64,000 nucleotides of DNA, taken from the NCBI RefSeq assembly GCF_011250645.1, contig NZ_JAANNO010000003.1, forward strand, positions 186,001 to 250,000. Direction: 5' to 3'. Position 1 is the stretch's first letter. Every line of letters starts with the position of its first letter. Below, piece by piece: positions 1 through 10,254 of the stretch. This DNA comes from Motilibacter aurantiacus (GTDB lineage: Bacteria; Actinomycetota; Actinomycetes; Motilibacterales; Motilibacteraceae). A program made the translations under genes and the position numbers. The notes beneath the pieces were generated by a model that saw only the letters and a program-made list of their open reading frames with translations, ran no database searches and was not told the origin of the DNA.

Positions 1-59
1 CCGAGCTTCTGGGTGCGCAGCACGACACCCTCGTCCCGGTAGAGGCCCACACGCACCAT
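1..59 (-). CDS. recO: DNA repair protein RecO, N-terminal fragment
   Basis: Only the first 19 or so codons are inside the window. A minus-strand frame opening with ATG at 59 reads through LYRDEGVVLRTQKLG, the typical N-terminal strand of the RecO OB-fold, and runs off the left edge. RecO loads RecA onto SSB-coated single-stranded DNA in the RecFOR pathway. A GTG at 50 is an alternative start. The neighbour leuA lies upstream on the same strand, and era-leuA-recO is a common actinobacterial order, which supports the call. The short length limits certainty. Confidence 0.75.
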   Translation of the reverse strand, partial: MVRVGLYRDEGVVLRTQKL

Positions 60-157
60 GCTGCCACGCGACCGACGCGGCCCGGACGTCGCCGTGCCGA
101 CGGCCGCTCGCAAGATCCGCCCGCCCCAGCCCCGCTCGCCGGCCCGCAGACGTGCGA

Positions 158-200
158 GAAGGCGCCCCTCTCCCGGTGGAGCCGGCAGCGGGGCGCCTTC
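158..200 (-). terminator. hairpin downstream of leuA
   Basis: GAAGGCGCCCC at 158-168 is perfectly complementary to 190-200, giving an 11-bp stem with a 21-base loop. It lies about 75 bases past the leuA stop and before recO. No T-run follows, as is usual in high-G+C actinomycetes. Confidence 0.5.
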
Positions 201-222
201 CTCGGATCGGGGCAGGCCCGCC

Positions 223-2189
<1,967 letters not shown>

Positions 2190-3971
2190 CTACCGGGTCA
2201 CGCGTACGCGCAGGACGGCGCTGCGTGCCGAGGGAGCGCCGGTGGCGCCGGTGAACCGCCACTGGAACTCGGTCGTGACCCGGAGGGTGGTCCGCAGCTG
2301 CGCCACGCCCCGCGCGTCGGTCACCACCGTCGTGCCGCAGGCCCAGCGCGTCGTCCCCACCGGGCGGCTGCACGGAGTCACCCGGCGGGCCGCACGCGGC
2401 GACCAGGAGACGCCGTCCAGCAGCCGTGCGGTGACGACGGCCGTGCGCCCGGCACGCAGGGTCCCGGGGCCGGAGGTGAGAAGCGCGCTCCACGGCTGCA
2501 GCGCGCGGTAGGCGCTGGCCATGCCGCCCGTGGCGACCCGGCCGGTGAGGCCCGCGACGGGCTTGCGCGCCGCGAGGATGCGCTGCACAACGGTCGCGGC
2601 CGGGAGGTTGCCCTGGCTCAGCACCAGCGCGGCCTCGCCCGACACGTGCGGCGCGGCCATCGAGGTGCCGTCCTCGTACAGGTAGGCCTGGTCGTAGTTG
2701 CCGCCACTCAGCACGCCCGGGGCCGTGCTCCACACCGCGACGCCGGGAGCGCCGATGTCGACGCTGCGCCGGCCGTAGTTGGAGAAGCCGGCGAGGCGGC
2801 CCTGATTGTTCACCGCGGCGACGGTCACGACGTTGCCCGCGCGGGACGCAGCGGGGTAGGGCACCGGGACGTCACGGTCGCCGGCGGCCTGCGCACGCAG
2901 CGCGGCGTCGATGTCGACCTGCTCGAGGTTGCCGTCCTCGTCCACCACCCCGTTGCCGGCCGCGGCCACGATGACCATGCCGTACTCGCGGCCGAGCGCG
3001 GTCATGATCGAGTCGAGCTCGGCCCGGTCCCGGGTGGACGTCGCCTCGATCTCCCAGCTGGCGTTCACGACCTTCGCGCCATGCCGCGCGGCGTACATCA
3101 GCGCCTCGAGGATCTCGTTCGACCCGCACGCGTCGCCGTTGACCTTGGTGCCGATCGCCTTGAGCGGCATCACCGTCACGCCGGGCGCGACACCGACGGC
3201 GCCGGCGTTGTCGTTCGCGGCCGCGATGGTGCCGGCCACGTGCGTGCCGTGCAGGTCGTTGAGCTCCCGGCCGTTGCCGGACTCGTAGTACTCGTCCGAG
3301 TCGTAGACCGAGGCGTCGTCGTGGCAGAAGTCCCAGCCGTTGACGTCGCCGGCGTAGGCGCCGGAGGTCGCCGGGCGCGGGTTCACCCAGATGCTCTGGG
3401 CGAGGTCCGGGTGGTTGATGTCGATGCCGGTGTCGATGACCGCGACGACGGTGGACCGCGCCCCCTGCGTGACCGACCAGGCCTCGGGCGCGTCGACGTC
3501 GACGTTGAACGTCCCCGCCACCGAACCGCGCCCCTCCACGCCCGGCGCCCGCTGGCCGTCGTTGCGCAGGCCCCACAGCCGGCCCGTGCCGAGGTAGTCC
3601 GGCGCTGCGTCACGGCGGACCGCGAGGTCCGGGACGGCGAAGCGGACCCCCGGCTGCGCCCGGAGGGCCGCGGCGACCTCCGACGCGGAGCGTCCCTCCG
3701 GCACCTCGACGACCTCGGAGGTGAGGCCGCGGCCCGTCGAGGCGGCACCCGCCCCGGCCGCCACCGAGGCCCGGGCGACGGCGCGGTCCACAGCGGTGGC
3801 GTCGGCGTCGTACCAGACGAAGACGCTGTCGCCCGTGGCATCGGCCGCCACGGAGGGGGCCGTGCCGGCCGAGCGCGGGGTGGCCGTGGCGGCGGGCGCG
3901 GCCAGCGCCGCCGCGAGCAGGCCGACGGCGGTGGAGGCGGCCGCGAGCGCGATGGGACGAGAACGGGGCAT
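2190..3971 (-). CDS. secreted subtilisin-family (S8) serine protease
   Basis: A 593-residue exported endopeptidase. Residues 1-30 form a signal peptide ending near ATAT. An inhibitor-like propeptide (about 45-120) precedes the S8 domain, whose catalytic triad is visible as Asp180 (VIDTGID), His241 (LHGTHVAGT) and Ser437 (DGTSMAAPH), with the oxyanion Asn340 (AAAGNG). About 100 residues after the catalytic domain form a beta-rich tail. The ATG at 3971 has AGGAG 6 bases upstream. The gene is flanked by the leuA leader and the era terminator, so it is probably monocistronic. The protein likely degrades extracellular protein; its specificity cannot be read. Confidence 0.95.
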   Translation of the reverse strand: MPRSRPIALAAASTAVGLLAAALAAPAATATPRSAGTAPSVAADATGDSVFVWYDADATAVDRAVARASVAAGAGAASTGRGLTSEVVEVPEGRSASEVAAALRAQPGVRFAVPDLAVRRDAAPDYLGTGRLWGLRNDGQRAPGVEGRGSVAGTFNVDVDAPEAWSVTQGARSTVVAVIDTGIDINHPDLAQSIWVNPRPATSGAYAGDVNGWDFCHDDASVYDSDEYYESGNGRELNDLHGTHVAGTIAAANDNAGAVGVAPGVTVMPLKAIGTKVNGDACGSNEILEALMYAARHGAKVVNASWEIEATSTRDRAELDSIMTALGREYGMVIVAAAGNGVVDEDGNLEQVDIDAALRAQAAGDRDVPVPYPAASRAGNVVTVAAVNNQGRLAGFSNYGRRSVDIGAPGVAVWSTAPGVLSGGNYDQAYLYEDGTSMAAPHVSGEAALVLSQGNLPAATVVQRILAARKPVAGLTGRVATGGMASAYRALQPWSALLTSGPGTLRAGRTAVVTARLLDGVSWSPRAARRVTPCSRPVGTTRWACGTTVVTDARGVAQLRTTLRVTTEFQWRFTGATGAPSARSAVLRVRVTR

Positions 3972-4082
3972 GCAGCGCTCCTGACCGAGATCGGAGGAGG
4001 CGGCGCGAGGGGACGCCGCTCCGGGCCGCAGTGTTTCAGACCCGGCTGGGGAACTGTGGACAGCGCCGCGCGAAGGTTGCGA

Positions 4083-4109
4083 AAAAGGGCGCTTCCGGCG
4101 GCGCGGAAG
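4083..4109 (-). terminator. factor-independent terminator after era
   Basis: On the minus strand CTTCCG and CGGAAG (4104-4109 and 4092-4097) form a stem with a 6-base loop, followed after GCGCCC by five T residues (4082-4086). It begins 2 bases past the era stop and ends the phoH-era operon. Confidence 0.8.
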
Positions 4110-4110
4110 G

Positions 4111-5361
4111 TCAGAAACCGAGCCGGGCGAGCTGGCGCGGGTCGCGCTGCCAGTCCTTCGCGACCTTGACCCGGACGTCGAGGTAGACCGGCGTGCCGAA
4201 CAGCGCCTCGATCTGCGACCGCGCCGCCGCCCCCACGTCGCGCAGCCGCGAGCCCCGGGTACCGATCACGATCGCCTTCTGGCTCGGACGCTCGACGTAG
4301 AGCGTCGCCATGACGTCCAGCAGTGGCCGGTCCTCGGAACGCCCCTCCCGGTAGGACATCTCCTCCACCACCACGGCGATCGAGTGCGGCAGCTCGTCGC
4401 GCACGCCCTCGAGCGCCGCCTCACGGACCAGCTCGGCGACCATGACCTGCTCCGGCTCGTCGGTCAGCTCGCCCTGCGGGTAGAACGGCGGGCCCTGCGG
4501 GAGCAGGCCGATGAGCAGGTCCGCCAGCAGCCCGACCTGGTCCTGGGCGACCGCGGAGACCGGCACCACCTCCGCCCACTCGCTGCCGGTCTCCTGCCCG
4601 AGCCGGGTGACGGCCAGCAGCTGCTCGGCGACGCGCTCCTTGGACGCCTTGTCGGTCTTGGTGATGACGGCGACCTTGGGCGTGTTGCGGATCTTGGCCA
4701 GCTCGGCCGCGATCCATCGGTCCCCGGGCCCGACGCGCTCGTCGGCGGGCAGGCAGAAGCCGACGACGTCGACCTCGGCCAGCGTCGTCATCACCACGTC
4801 GTTGAGCCGCTCACCCAGCAGCGTCCGCGGCCGGTGCAGCCCGGGGGTGTCCACGAGCACGAGCTGGGCGTCGGGACGGTGCACGATCCCGCGGATCGCG
4901 TGCCGGGTGGTCTGGGGCCGGCTGGAGGTGATGGCCACCTTCTCGCCGACGAGGGCGTTGGTCAGCGTCGACTTGCCCGCGTTGGGGCGGCCGACGAAGC
5001 AGGCGAAGCCGGAACGGTGCGAGTCCGAGACGAGCATCGAGGCCGGGACCGTGGCGAGCGCGGAGGCGGGGTACGCCGCCTCGTCCTCGTCATCGACGTC
5101 CTCGTCATCGACGTCGTCGTCATCGACGTCGTCGCCATCGACGTCGTCGTCATCGACGTCGTCGTCCTCGGAGTCGTCGTCATCGTCCGCGAGCCCGCCT
5201 TCGGCGAGCTCCTCGACGTCGGCCGCGGTGGCCTCGTCGCCCTCCTCGCGCGCGCTGAGCAGCGGAGCGCCCGGGTCGGCGGCGTCCGAGCCGTCCGCCT
5301 CCGTCACCCTGGCCGGGTCGAGGGCGGGTGCGTCGTCGCCCGGGTGCGCGCCGCTGGTCAC
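4111..5361 (-). CDS. era: GTPase Era with acidic N-terminal extension
   Basis: Era binds the 3' end of 16S rRNA and is needed for 30S maturation. The Ras-like domain shows G1 GRPNAGKST, G2 SRPQTTRHA, G3 DTPGL, G4 TKTD and G5 SAV, and a C-terminal KH domain carries IGTRGSRL. Family members usually begin near MLVSDSHRSGF, here about residue 110; the preceding residues are an Asp/Glu-rich, low-complexity extension with DDVDD repeats. The frame start at 5361 overlaps the upstream gene by ATGA, and third-position G+C stays high through the extension, so it appears translated. An internal start giving the standard length cannot be excluded. It is the last gene of the phoH-ybeY-CNNM operon, followed by a clear terminator. 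Confidence 0.95.
   Translation of the reverse strand: MTSGAHPGDDAPALDPARVTEADGSDAADPGAPLLSAREEGDEATAADVEELAEGGLADDDDDSEDDDVDDDDVDGDDVDDDDVDDEDVDDEDEAAYPASALATVPASMLVSDSHRSGFACFVGRPNAGKSTLTNALVGEKVAITSSRPQTTRHAIRGIVHRPDAQLVLVDTPGLHRPRTLLGERLNDVVMTTLAEVDVVGFCLPADERVGPGDRWIAAELAKIRNTPKVAVITKTDKASKERVAEQLLAVTRLGQETGSEWAEVVPVSAVAQDQVGLLADLLIGLLPQGPPFYPQGELTDEPEQVMVAELVREAALEGVRDELPHSIAVVVEEMSYREGRSEDRPLLDVMATLYVERPSQKAIVIGTRGSRLRDVGAAARSQIEALFGTPVYLDVRVKVAKDWQRDPRQLARLGF
5091..5165. repeat. five in-frame 15-bp repeats in era
   Basis: CATCGAC recurs at 5091, 5106, 5121, 5136 and 5151, an exact 15-base period. The unit encodes a DDVDD-type pentapeptide in the acidic Era extension. Slippage here would change the extension by five residues without a frameshift. 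Confidence 0.9.
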
Positions 5362-5756
5362 GCGCCCCCGCCGGCCTGCCGCGTGCTGCGCACGACCCCG
5401 TCCGGGCCCGCCACGAGCACCGGCGTGCCGACGCCGCCGAGGTCGCGGACGGCGGCCAGGTCGTCGTCGGCCGGCACGTCCGCGTCGGTCACCACGACGG
5501 CGGCCTCCAGGGCACGGGCACCGCTGGCGTACGCCTGCGCGACCGCGGCCTGCAGCGCGCTGAGGGCGAGCGACGGCAGGTCGACCGTGGTCGCCATGTA
5601 GGTGCGGCCGTCCCCGTCCCGGACCGCCGCGCCCTCGAGGGCGGACAGCCGCGCACGCGCCGAGCGCGCCAGCGTCACCAGCTTGGCGTCCTCCGGGTGC
5701 AACGCGCCGTCGGCGCCCGCCGACCGCGCCGCACCTGCCGTCGGCTCCGAGCTCAT
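5358..5756 (-). CDS. cytidine deaminase-like protein lacking zinc ligands
   Basis: A 132-residue protein coupled by 4-base overlaps both to the CNNM gene upstream and to era downstream. The middle part (LALSALQAAVAQAYASGAR, then VVVTDADVPADDDLAAVRDL) resembles the helix and strand core of cytidine deaminases, and this operon position often holds a gene annotated so in actinobacteria. The HAE and PCxxC zinc-binding motifs are absent and there is no cysteine at all, so deaminase catalysis is unlikely. A structural or regulatory role alongside Era is possible but unproven. The family assignment is by resemblance and context. Confidence 0.7.
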   Translation of the reverse strand: MSSEPTAGAARSAGADGALHPEDAKLVTLARSARARLSALEGAAVRDGDGRTYMATTVDLPSLALSALQAAVAQAYASGARALEAAVVVTDADVPADDDLAAVRDLGGVGTPVLVAGPDGVVRSTRQAGGGA

Positions 5757-7195
5757 GCCTGCACCTGCTCCTGGTCGTTGCGGAGATCGGGACTGGAGTG
5801 TGCCGCGCCGGGCCGGGCGTCCGCCACGCCGTTCCCTGCGGCAGCGGCCTCGGCCGGGGTTACAGGCCGGCCGCTGCCCGAGCCGGCTGCTGCGGCGTCG
5901 GCCGTCGCGGCGCCGTCGCGGTCGGCGGGCCCGGCGTCGGGCACGACGAGCACGGTGGCGACGCGGTTGCGTCGGCCCGCCAGCCCCTCGGCCGACAGCG
6001 TGATCCCCTCGATCTCGGCCTGGGCGCCGGGGATGGGCACACGGCCGAGCAGCTTGGCCAGCAGCCCGCCGACGGTGTCCACGTCCTCGTCCTCGAGGTC
6101 CTTGCCCACCAGCTCACCGAGCTCGGCGAGGTGCAGCCGTGCGCTCACCCGGAGCCGGCCGTCGGCGAGGTGCTCGACCTCGGGGCGGCCCCGGTCGTAC
6201 TCGTCGCTGATGTCGCCGACGATCTCCTCGAGGATGTCCTCGATCGTCACCAGGCCGGCCGTGCCGCCGTACTCGTCGATGACGACCGCGATGTGGTTGC
6301 GCTCGGCCTGCATCTCGCGCAGCAGCGAGTCGACCGGCTTGCTCTCCGGCACGAACGCGGCCGGGCGCATGACCGACTCGACGCGCTCGGTGGACTCGCC
6401 GCGGTGGTAGTCGTGCGTGCGCTTGGCCAGGTCCTTGAGGTAGACCACGCCGACCACGTCGTCCAGGCCGTCCTCGATGACCGGGATGCGGGAGAACCCG
6501 CTGCGCAGGGCCAGCGACAGCGCCTGGCGCAGGGTCTTGCCACGCTCGATGTAGACCATGTCGGTGCGTGGGACCATGATCTCGCGCACGATCGTGTCCC
6601 CGAGCTCGAAGACCGAGTGGATCATCTGGCGCTCGTCGGCCTCGATGAGCGAGTTCTCCTGGGCCAGGTCGACCAGGTCGCGCAGCTCGGCCTCGGAAGC
6701 GAACGGCCCGTCGGCGAAGCCCTTGCCCGGGGTGATCGCATTGCCCAGCAGGATCAGCGCCGAGGTCAGCGGCGACAGCACGCGCGCCACGGCCCGGGTG
6801 GGCGCGGCCGACAGCAGCGCGACGCGGTCGGCGTGCTGGCGGCCGAGGGTGCGCGGCGAGACCCCGACCACGACGTACGACACGACGAGCATCACGCCGC
6901 CGGCGAGCGCCAGCGCCCGCACCGTCGTGTCCAGGGCCGAGACGCAGACGTAGGTGACGAGCACCGCGGAGAGCACCTCGGCCGCGGCCCGCAGGAAGGT
7001 CAGCACGTTGAGGTAGCGCGCAGCGTCGGCCTCGACGGCCTGCAGCGACGCGGCTCCGCGGCGGCCCTCGCGCACGAGCTCCTCGACACGTACGCGGCTG
7101 ACCCGGGACAGCGCGGACTCGGCCATCGCGATGACCGAGGCCACCACGATCAGGCCGACCGCCAGGACGAGCAGCCAGAGCTCGCCGGACGTCAC
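5753..7195 (-). CDS. CNNM/CorC-family membrane protein with CBS pair
   Basis: About 480 residues. Four hydrophobic segments in the first 160 residues make a DUF21/CNNM membrane domain. A CBS pair follows (from [12 protein letters not shown] to [13 protein letters not shown]), then a CorC_HlyC domain ([14 protein letters not shown]) and a Pro/Ala/Gly-rich tail. Relatives are linked to magnesium or cobalt efflux and are often misnamed hemolysins. The GTG at 7195 is chosen because it overlaps the ybeY stop as GTGA; a frame extension to 7231 would lie wholly inside ybeY. The gene is translationally coupled on both sides in the era operon. Substrate ion is not shown by the sequence. Confidence 0.9.
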   Translation of the reverse strand: MTSGELWLLVLAVGLIVVASVIAMAESALSRVSRVRVEELVREGRRGAASLQAVEADAARYLNVLTFLRAAAEVLSAVLVTYVCVSALDTTVRALALAGGVMLVVSYVVVGVSPRTLGRQHADRVALLSAAPTRAVARVLSPLTSALILLGNAITPGKGFADGPFASEAELRDLVDLAQENSLIEADERQMIHSVFELGDTIVREIMVPRTDMVYIERGKTLRQALSLALRSGFSRIPVIEDGLDDVVGVVYLKDLAKRTHDYHRGESTERVESVMRPAAFVPESKPVDSLLREMQAERNHIAVVIDEYGGTAGLVTIEDILEEIVGDISDEYDRGRPEVEHLADGRLRVSARLHLAELGELVGKDLEDEDVDTVGGLLAKLLGRVPIPGAQAEIEGITLSAEGLAGRRNRVATVLVVPDAGPADRDGAATADAAAAGSGSGRPVTPAEAAAAGNGVADARPGAAHSSPDLRNDQEQVQA

Positions 7196-7782
7196 AGCCG
7201 ACCCCCCGTGTGCCGGCGCTGCTCCTGCCACGCCCCCAGGAGCTGGCGCTGCAGCCCGAACATCTCCCGCTCCTCGTCCGGCTCGGCGTGGTCGTAGCCG
7301 AGCAGGTGCAGGATGCCGTGGGTCAGCAGCAGGTGCAGCTCGTCCTCGGTGGAGTGGCCGGCCTGCTTCGCCTGCTTCTCGGCCACCATCGGGCAGAGCA
7401 CGACGTCACCGAGCAGCCCGGGCTCGGGCTCCTCGTCGTCGCGGGTCGGCCGCAGCTCGTCCATCGGGAACGACAGCACGTCGGTCGGGCCGGGCTCGTC
7501 CATCCACTGGACGTGCAGCCGCTCCATGGTGTCCACGTCGACGAGCAGGATCGACAGCTCGGCGAGCGGATGGATGCCCATGGCGTCGAGCACCGTGCGG
7601 GCCAGCGCGACGAGGGCCTCCTCGTCGGCCGGGACGCCGGACTCGTTGTTGACGTCGATGGCCATGCTCGGCTCAGCGTCCTCGTTCTCGATGTCGTCCG
7701 GGTCGTCGGGGTCGATGTCCGTCGGCGAGATGTCGGGCTGCGGGATGTCGCCCGGCCCTGGATGGCCCGTCCCGTCAGGCAT
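7192..7782 (-). CDS. ybeY: endoribonuclease YbeY, with acidic N-terminal extension
   Basis: YbeY is a zinc-dependent RNase involved in 16S rRNA 3'-end processing and ribosome quality control. The signature [11 protein letters not shown], carrying the three histidine zinc ligands, is near the C terminus. The usual start [10 protein letters not shown] is residue 40 (7665); the preceding 39 residues are Asp/Pro-rich. The longer start at 7782 overlaps the phoH stop by 8 bases and the extension has coding-like third positions, so it is preferred, though 7665 remains possible. The gene is coupled to phoH and CNNM. Like Era, the other rRNA-maturation factor of the operon, it carries an acidic leader. 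Confidence 0.93.
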   Translation of the reverse strand: MPDGTGHPGPGDIPQPDISPTDIDPDDPDDIENEDAEPSMAIDVNNESGVPADEEALVALARTVLDAMGIHPLAELSILLVDVDTMERLHVQWMDEPGPTDVLSFPMDELRPTRDDEEPEPGLLGDVVLCPMVAEKQAKQAGHSTEDELHLLLTHGILHLLGYDHAEPDEEREMFGLQRQLLGAWQEQRRHTGGRL

Positions 7783-8842
7783 GACGACCGCGACGGGGGC
7801 CCCCGGCGGGCCGGTCCGCCTGGGGGCCGCGGGAGGTGTCGAAGCGGTCGTACGCCGCCACGATCTCGCTGACCAGCCGGTGCCGGACGACGTCCTGCCG
7901 GGACAGCTGGCAGAAGGCGACGTCCTCGACGCCGTCGAGGATGCCCTGGACCTGCCGGAGGCCGCTCTCGGTGCCGCCGGGCAGGTCGACCTGGGTCACG
8001 TCCCCGGTGACGACCATGCGCGAGCCGAACCCGAGCCGGGTCAGGAACATCTTCATCTGCTCGGCGGAGGTGTTCTGCGCCTCGTCGAGGATGATGAAGG
8101 CGTCGTTGAGCGTCCGGCCGCGCATGTAGGCCAGCGGTGCGACCTCGATCGTCCCCTCGGTCATGAGCCGGGGGATCGTCGTCGGGTCGAGCATGTCGTG
8201 GAGCGCGTCGTACAGCGGGCGCAGGTACGGGTCGATCTTCTCGCTGAGCGTGCCGGGCAGGAAGCCCAGCCGCTCGCCGGCCTCGACCGCGGGACGGGTC
8301 AGGATGATCCGGGAGACCTGCTTGGCCTGCAGCGCCTGCACGGCCTTGGCCACGGCGAGGTACGTCTTGCCCGTGCCCGCAGGACCGATGCCGAAGACGA
8401 CGGTGTGGCGGTCGATCGCGTCGACGTAGCGCTTCTGGTTGAGCGTCTTGGGCCGGATCGTCTTGCCGCGGTTGGACAGGATCGACAGCGTCAGGACGTC
8501 GGCCGGGCGCTCCTCGGTCTCGTCACGCAGCATCCGCACGCTCCGCTCGATGGCGTCCGCCGAGAGCCCCTGCCCGGTGCGCAGCACCGTGACGAGCTCG
8601 GTCAGCAGGCGCTCGACGAGCGCGGCTTCGGCGGGGTCGCCGCTGAGGGTGATCTCGTTGCCGCGGACCATGATGTCCACGGCCGGGAAGGCACGCTCCA
8701 CGACGCGCAGCAGCTCGTCCGCCGGCCCGAGGAGGGCGACCATCGGCTGACTGGCCGGCACGACGATCTTCGTGACGGCCCGCGGGGTGTCCTTGCCCTG
8801 GCCCGCGGAACCCGCGGCCGGGGTGGAAGTGGTCTCAGCCAT
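7775..8842 (-). CDS. phoH: PhoH-like ATPase
   Basis: A 355-residue cytoplasmic P-loop ATPase. The Walker A motif [11 protein letters not shown] and Walker B LDEAQNTS mark the PhoH domain, preceded by a KH-like RNA-binding segment (residues about 25-100). PhoH proteins are usually next to ybeY and are thought to act in RNA metabolism, although the precise reaction is unsettled. The ATG at 8842 begins MAETTSTP; the frame stays open upstream to 8962 but that stretch is atypical for the family. It is the first gene of the operon running to era. No strong ribosome site is visible before the ATG. Confidence 0.93.
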   Translation of the reverse strand: MAETTSTPAAGSAGQGKDTPRAVTKIVVPASQPMVALLGPADELLRVVERAFPAVDIMVRGNEITLSGDPAEAALVERLLTELVTVLRTGQGLSADAIERSVRMLRDETEERPADVLTLSILSNRGKTIRPKTLNQKRYVDAIDRHTVVFGIGPAGTGKTYLAVAKAVQALQAKQVSRIILTRPAVEAGERLGFLPGTLSEKIDPYLRPLYDALHDMLDPTTIPRLMTEGTIEVAPLAYMRGRTLNDAFIILDEAQNTSAEQMKMFLTRLGFGSRMVVTGDVTQVDLPGGTESGLRQVQGILDGVEDVAFCQLSRQDVVRHRLVSEIVAAYDRFDTSRGPQADRPAGGPRRGRHA

Positions 8843-9010
8843 AAGTTCGCCGGTGCGGCCTGCTCCTGATCTCCTGCGTCGGCCATGGGTGGTCGAGGCT
8901 CGCTGCCTCGATGCTACCCAGCAGATGACCGCTGCGGCGGCTCGGAAACACACCCCGGGCACCCTTCTGCCGACAGCGCGCCCCGTCCACAGCCCAGGCG
9001 AAGGGCGCGC

Positions 9011-9391
9011 TCAGCCGGGCGGCCAGGTGAGCCGGCGGCCGGCGAGGACGTGCCCGTGCACGTGGGGCACGCTCTGCCCGGCGTCCGGGCCGGTGTTGAA
9101 CACCAGGCGGTACGACGCGGCCCCCTCCCGGGCAGCCACCTCGCGCACCCCGCGCAGGACGGCCGCGACGAGCTCCGGGGCCTGCCCGGCCAGCTCCCCG
9201 ACGTCGGCCACGTGCACCCGCGGGATGACCAGCACGTGGGTCGGGGCCTGCGGGCTCACGTCGCGGAACGCGAGCACGTCCGCGTCCTCGTAGACCCGCT
9301 CGGCAGGGATCTCGCCGGCCACCAGCCGGCAGAAGAGGCAGTCCGGGGAGGGGCTGGGGGGCTCGGGTGGGGAGCCGGGGGACGCTGCCAT
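9011..9391 (-). CDS. HIT-family nucleotide hydrolase
   Basis: A 126-residue histidine-triad protein. The catalytic motif HVHGHVL is near the C terminus, and CLFCRLVAGEIPAERVYED marks the start of the domain with a zinc-type CxxC. HIT proteins of the Hint branch hydrolyse purine nucleoside phosphoramidates such as AMP-lysine. The first 16 residues are Pro/Ser-rich. It lies 168 bases upstream of phoH on the same strand and may share regulation with it, as is common in actinobacteria. Confidence 0.92.
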   Translation of the reverse strand: MAASPGSPPEPPSPSPDCLFCRLVAGEIPAERVYEDADVLAFRDVSPQAPTHVLVIPRVHVADVGELAGQAPELVAAVLRGVREVAAREGAASYRLVFNTGPDAGQSVPHVHGHVLAGRRLTWPPG

Positions 9392-9609
9392 GGCCCGATG
9401 CTAGGGCCGCCGTCCGCACACCCTCACCGCGTGCCCTCGACAGCACCTCCTCGCCGGCAACTCCTCGACCGCTGCCCCGGCACGGCGTGCGGCGGGCGCC
9501 GGCGTGGGCTGCAAGAGTGGGGCGGTGCCGGGCCCCGTGCCCGGATCGCGGCCGGCCGGCTGTCGGCGGGGCGCGGTAAACCGATCGCGGGGGCTCCGCG
9601 TCCAACGGC

Positions 9610-10254
9610 GTGACCACCGCCCTGGCCCCGCCGCCCGCGCGCCCGTGGGCTCCCCGGCCGGGCGCTCCGACGACCAGCGGGAGGAACGTGCAGCGCGCAG
9701 GCGCGGACGGCTCGGCCGCGACGGGCCCGCGCCCGCCGCTCGACGAGCCCTCGGCCTGGTCCCCGGACGAGGCGGTCACCGCGCTCTACACCGCGCACTA
9801 CCGCTCCCTGGTCCGGCTCGGCGCCCTGCTGCTCGACGACGTGGCGGTGGCCGAGGAGGTCGTGCAGGACGCGTTCGTCGCGCTGCACGGGCGCTGGCGT
9901 CGCATGCGCGACCCGGACCGCGCGCTGGCGTACCTGCGGACCACCGTCGTCAACCGCAGCAGGTCCGCGCTGCGCCGGCGCTCGGTCGCCCGGCGGCACG
10001 CCGAGGCGCAGCCTCCTCCGGCGCCGCTGCCCAGCGCGGAGGACGCCGTCCTGGCCGCCGCCGAGGCGTCCCGGGTCGTGGCGGCGGTCCGCCGGCTGCC
10101 GGCCCGGCAGCGGGAGGCGGTCGTCCTGCGCTACTGGCTCGACCTGCCCGAGGCCGGGGTGGCGGAGGCGATGGGGATCAGCCGGGGCGCGGTCAAGAGC
10201 CACACCTCGCGGGCGATGGCCGCCATCCGGGCGGCCCTCGGGGAGGCGCCGTGA
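9610..10254 (+). CDS. ECF sigma factor, SigE-like actinobacterial family
   Basis: A 214-residue group-4 sigma factor. After about 50 residues of Pro/Ala-rich leader, region 2 (LYTAHYRSLVRLGALLLDD to LAYLRTTVVNRSRSALRR) and region 4 (RRLPARQREAVVLRYWLDL to GISRGAVKSHTSRAMAA) are both complete. Start is GTG. The next gene overlaps by GTGA and encodes a membrane-anchored GerMN protein with a short cytoplasmic N terminus, the arrangement expected of a sigma factor with a membrane partner. The regulon cannot be inferred. Confidence 0.92.
   Translation: MTTALAPPPARPWAPRPGAPTTSGRNVQRAGADGSAATGPRPPLDEPSAWSPDEAVTALYTAHYRSLVRLGALLLDDVAVAEEVVQDAFVALHGRWRRMRDPDRALAYLRTTVVNRSRSALRRRSVARRHAEAQPPPAPLPSAEDAVLAAAEASRVVAAVRRLPARQREAVVLRYWLDLPEAGVAEAMGISRGAVKSHTSRAMAAIRAALGEAP

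Noticed and set aside
5091-5165. A CRISPR array
   Set aside because: The 15-base units have no unique spacers and encode an in-frame acidic repeat of Era. No CRISPR array or cas gene was seen anywhere in the window.
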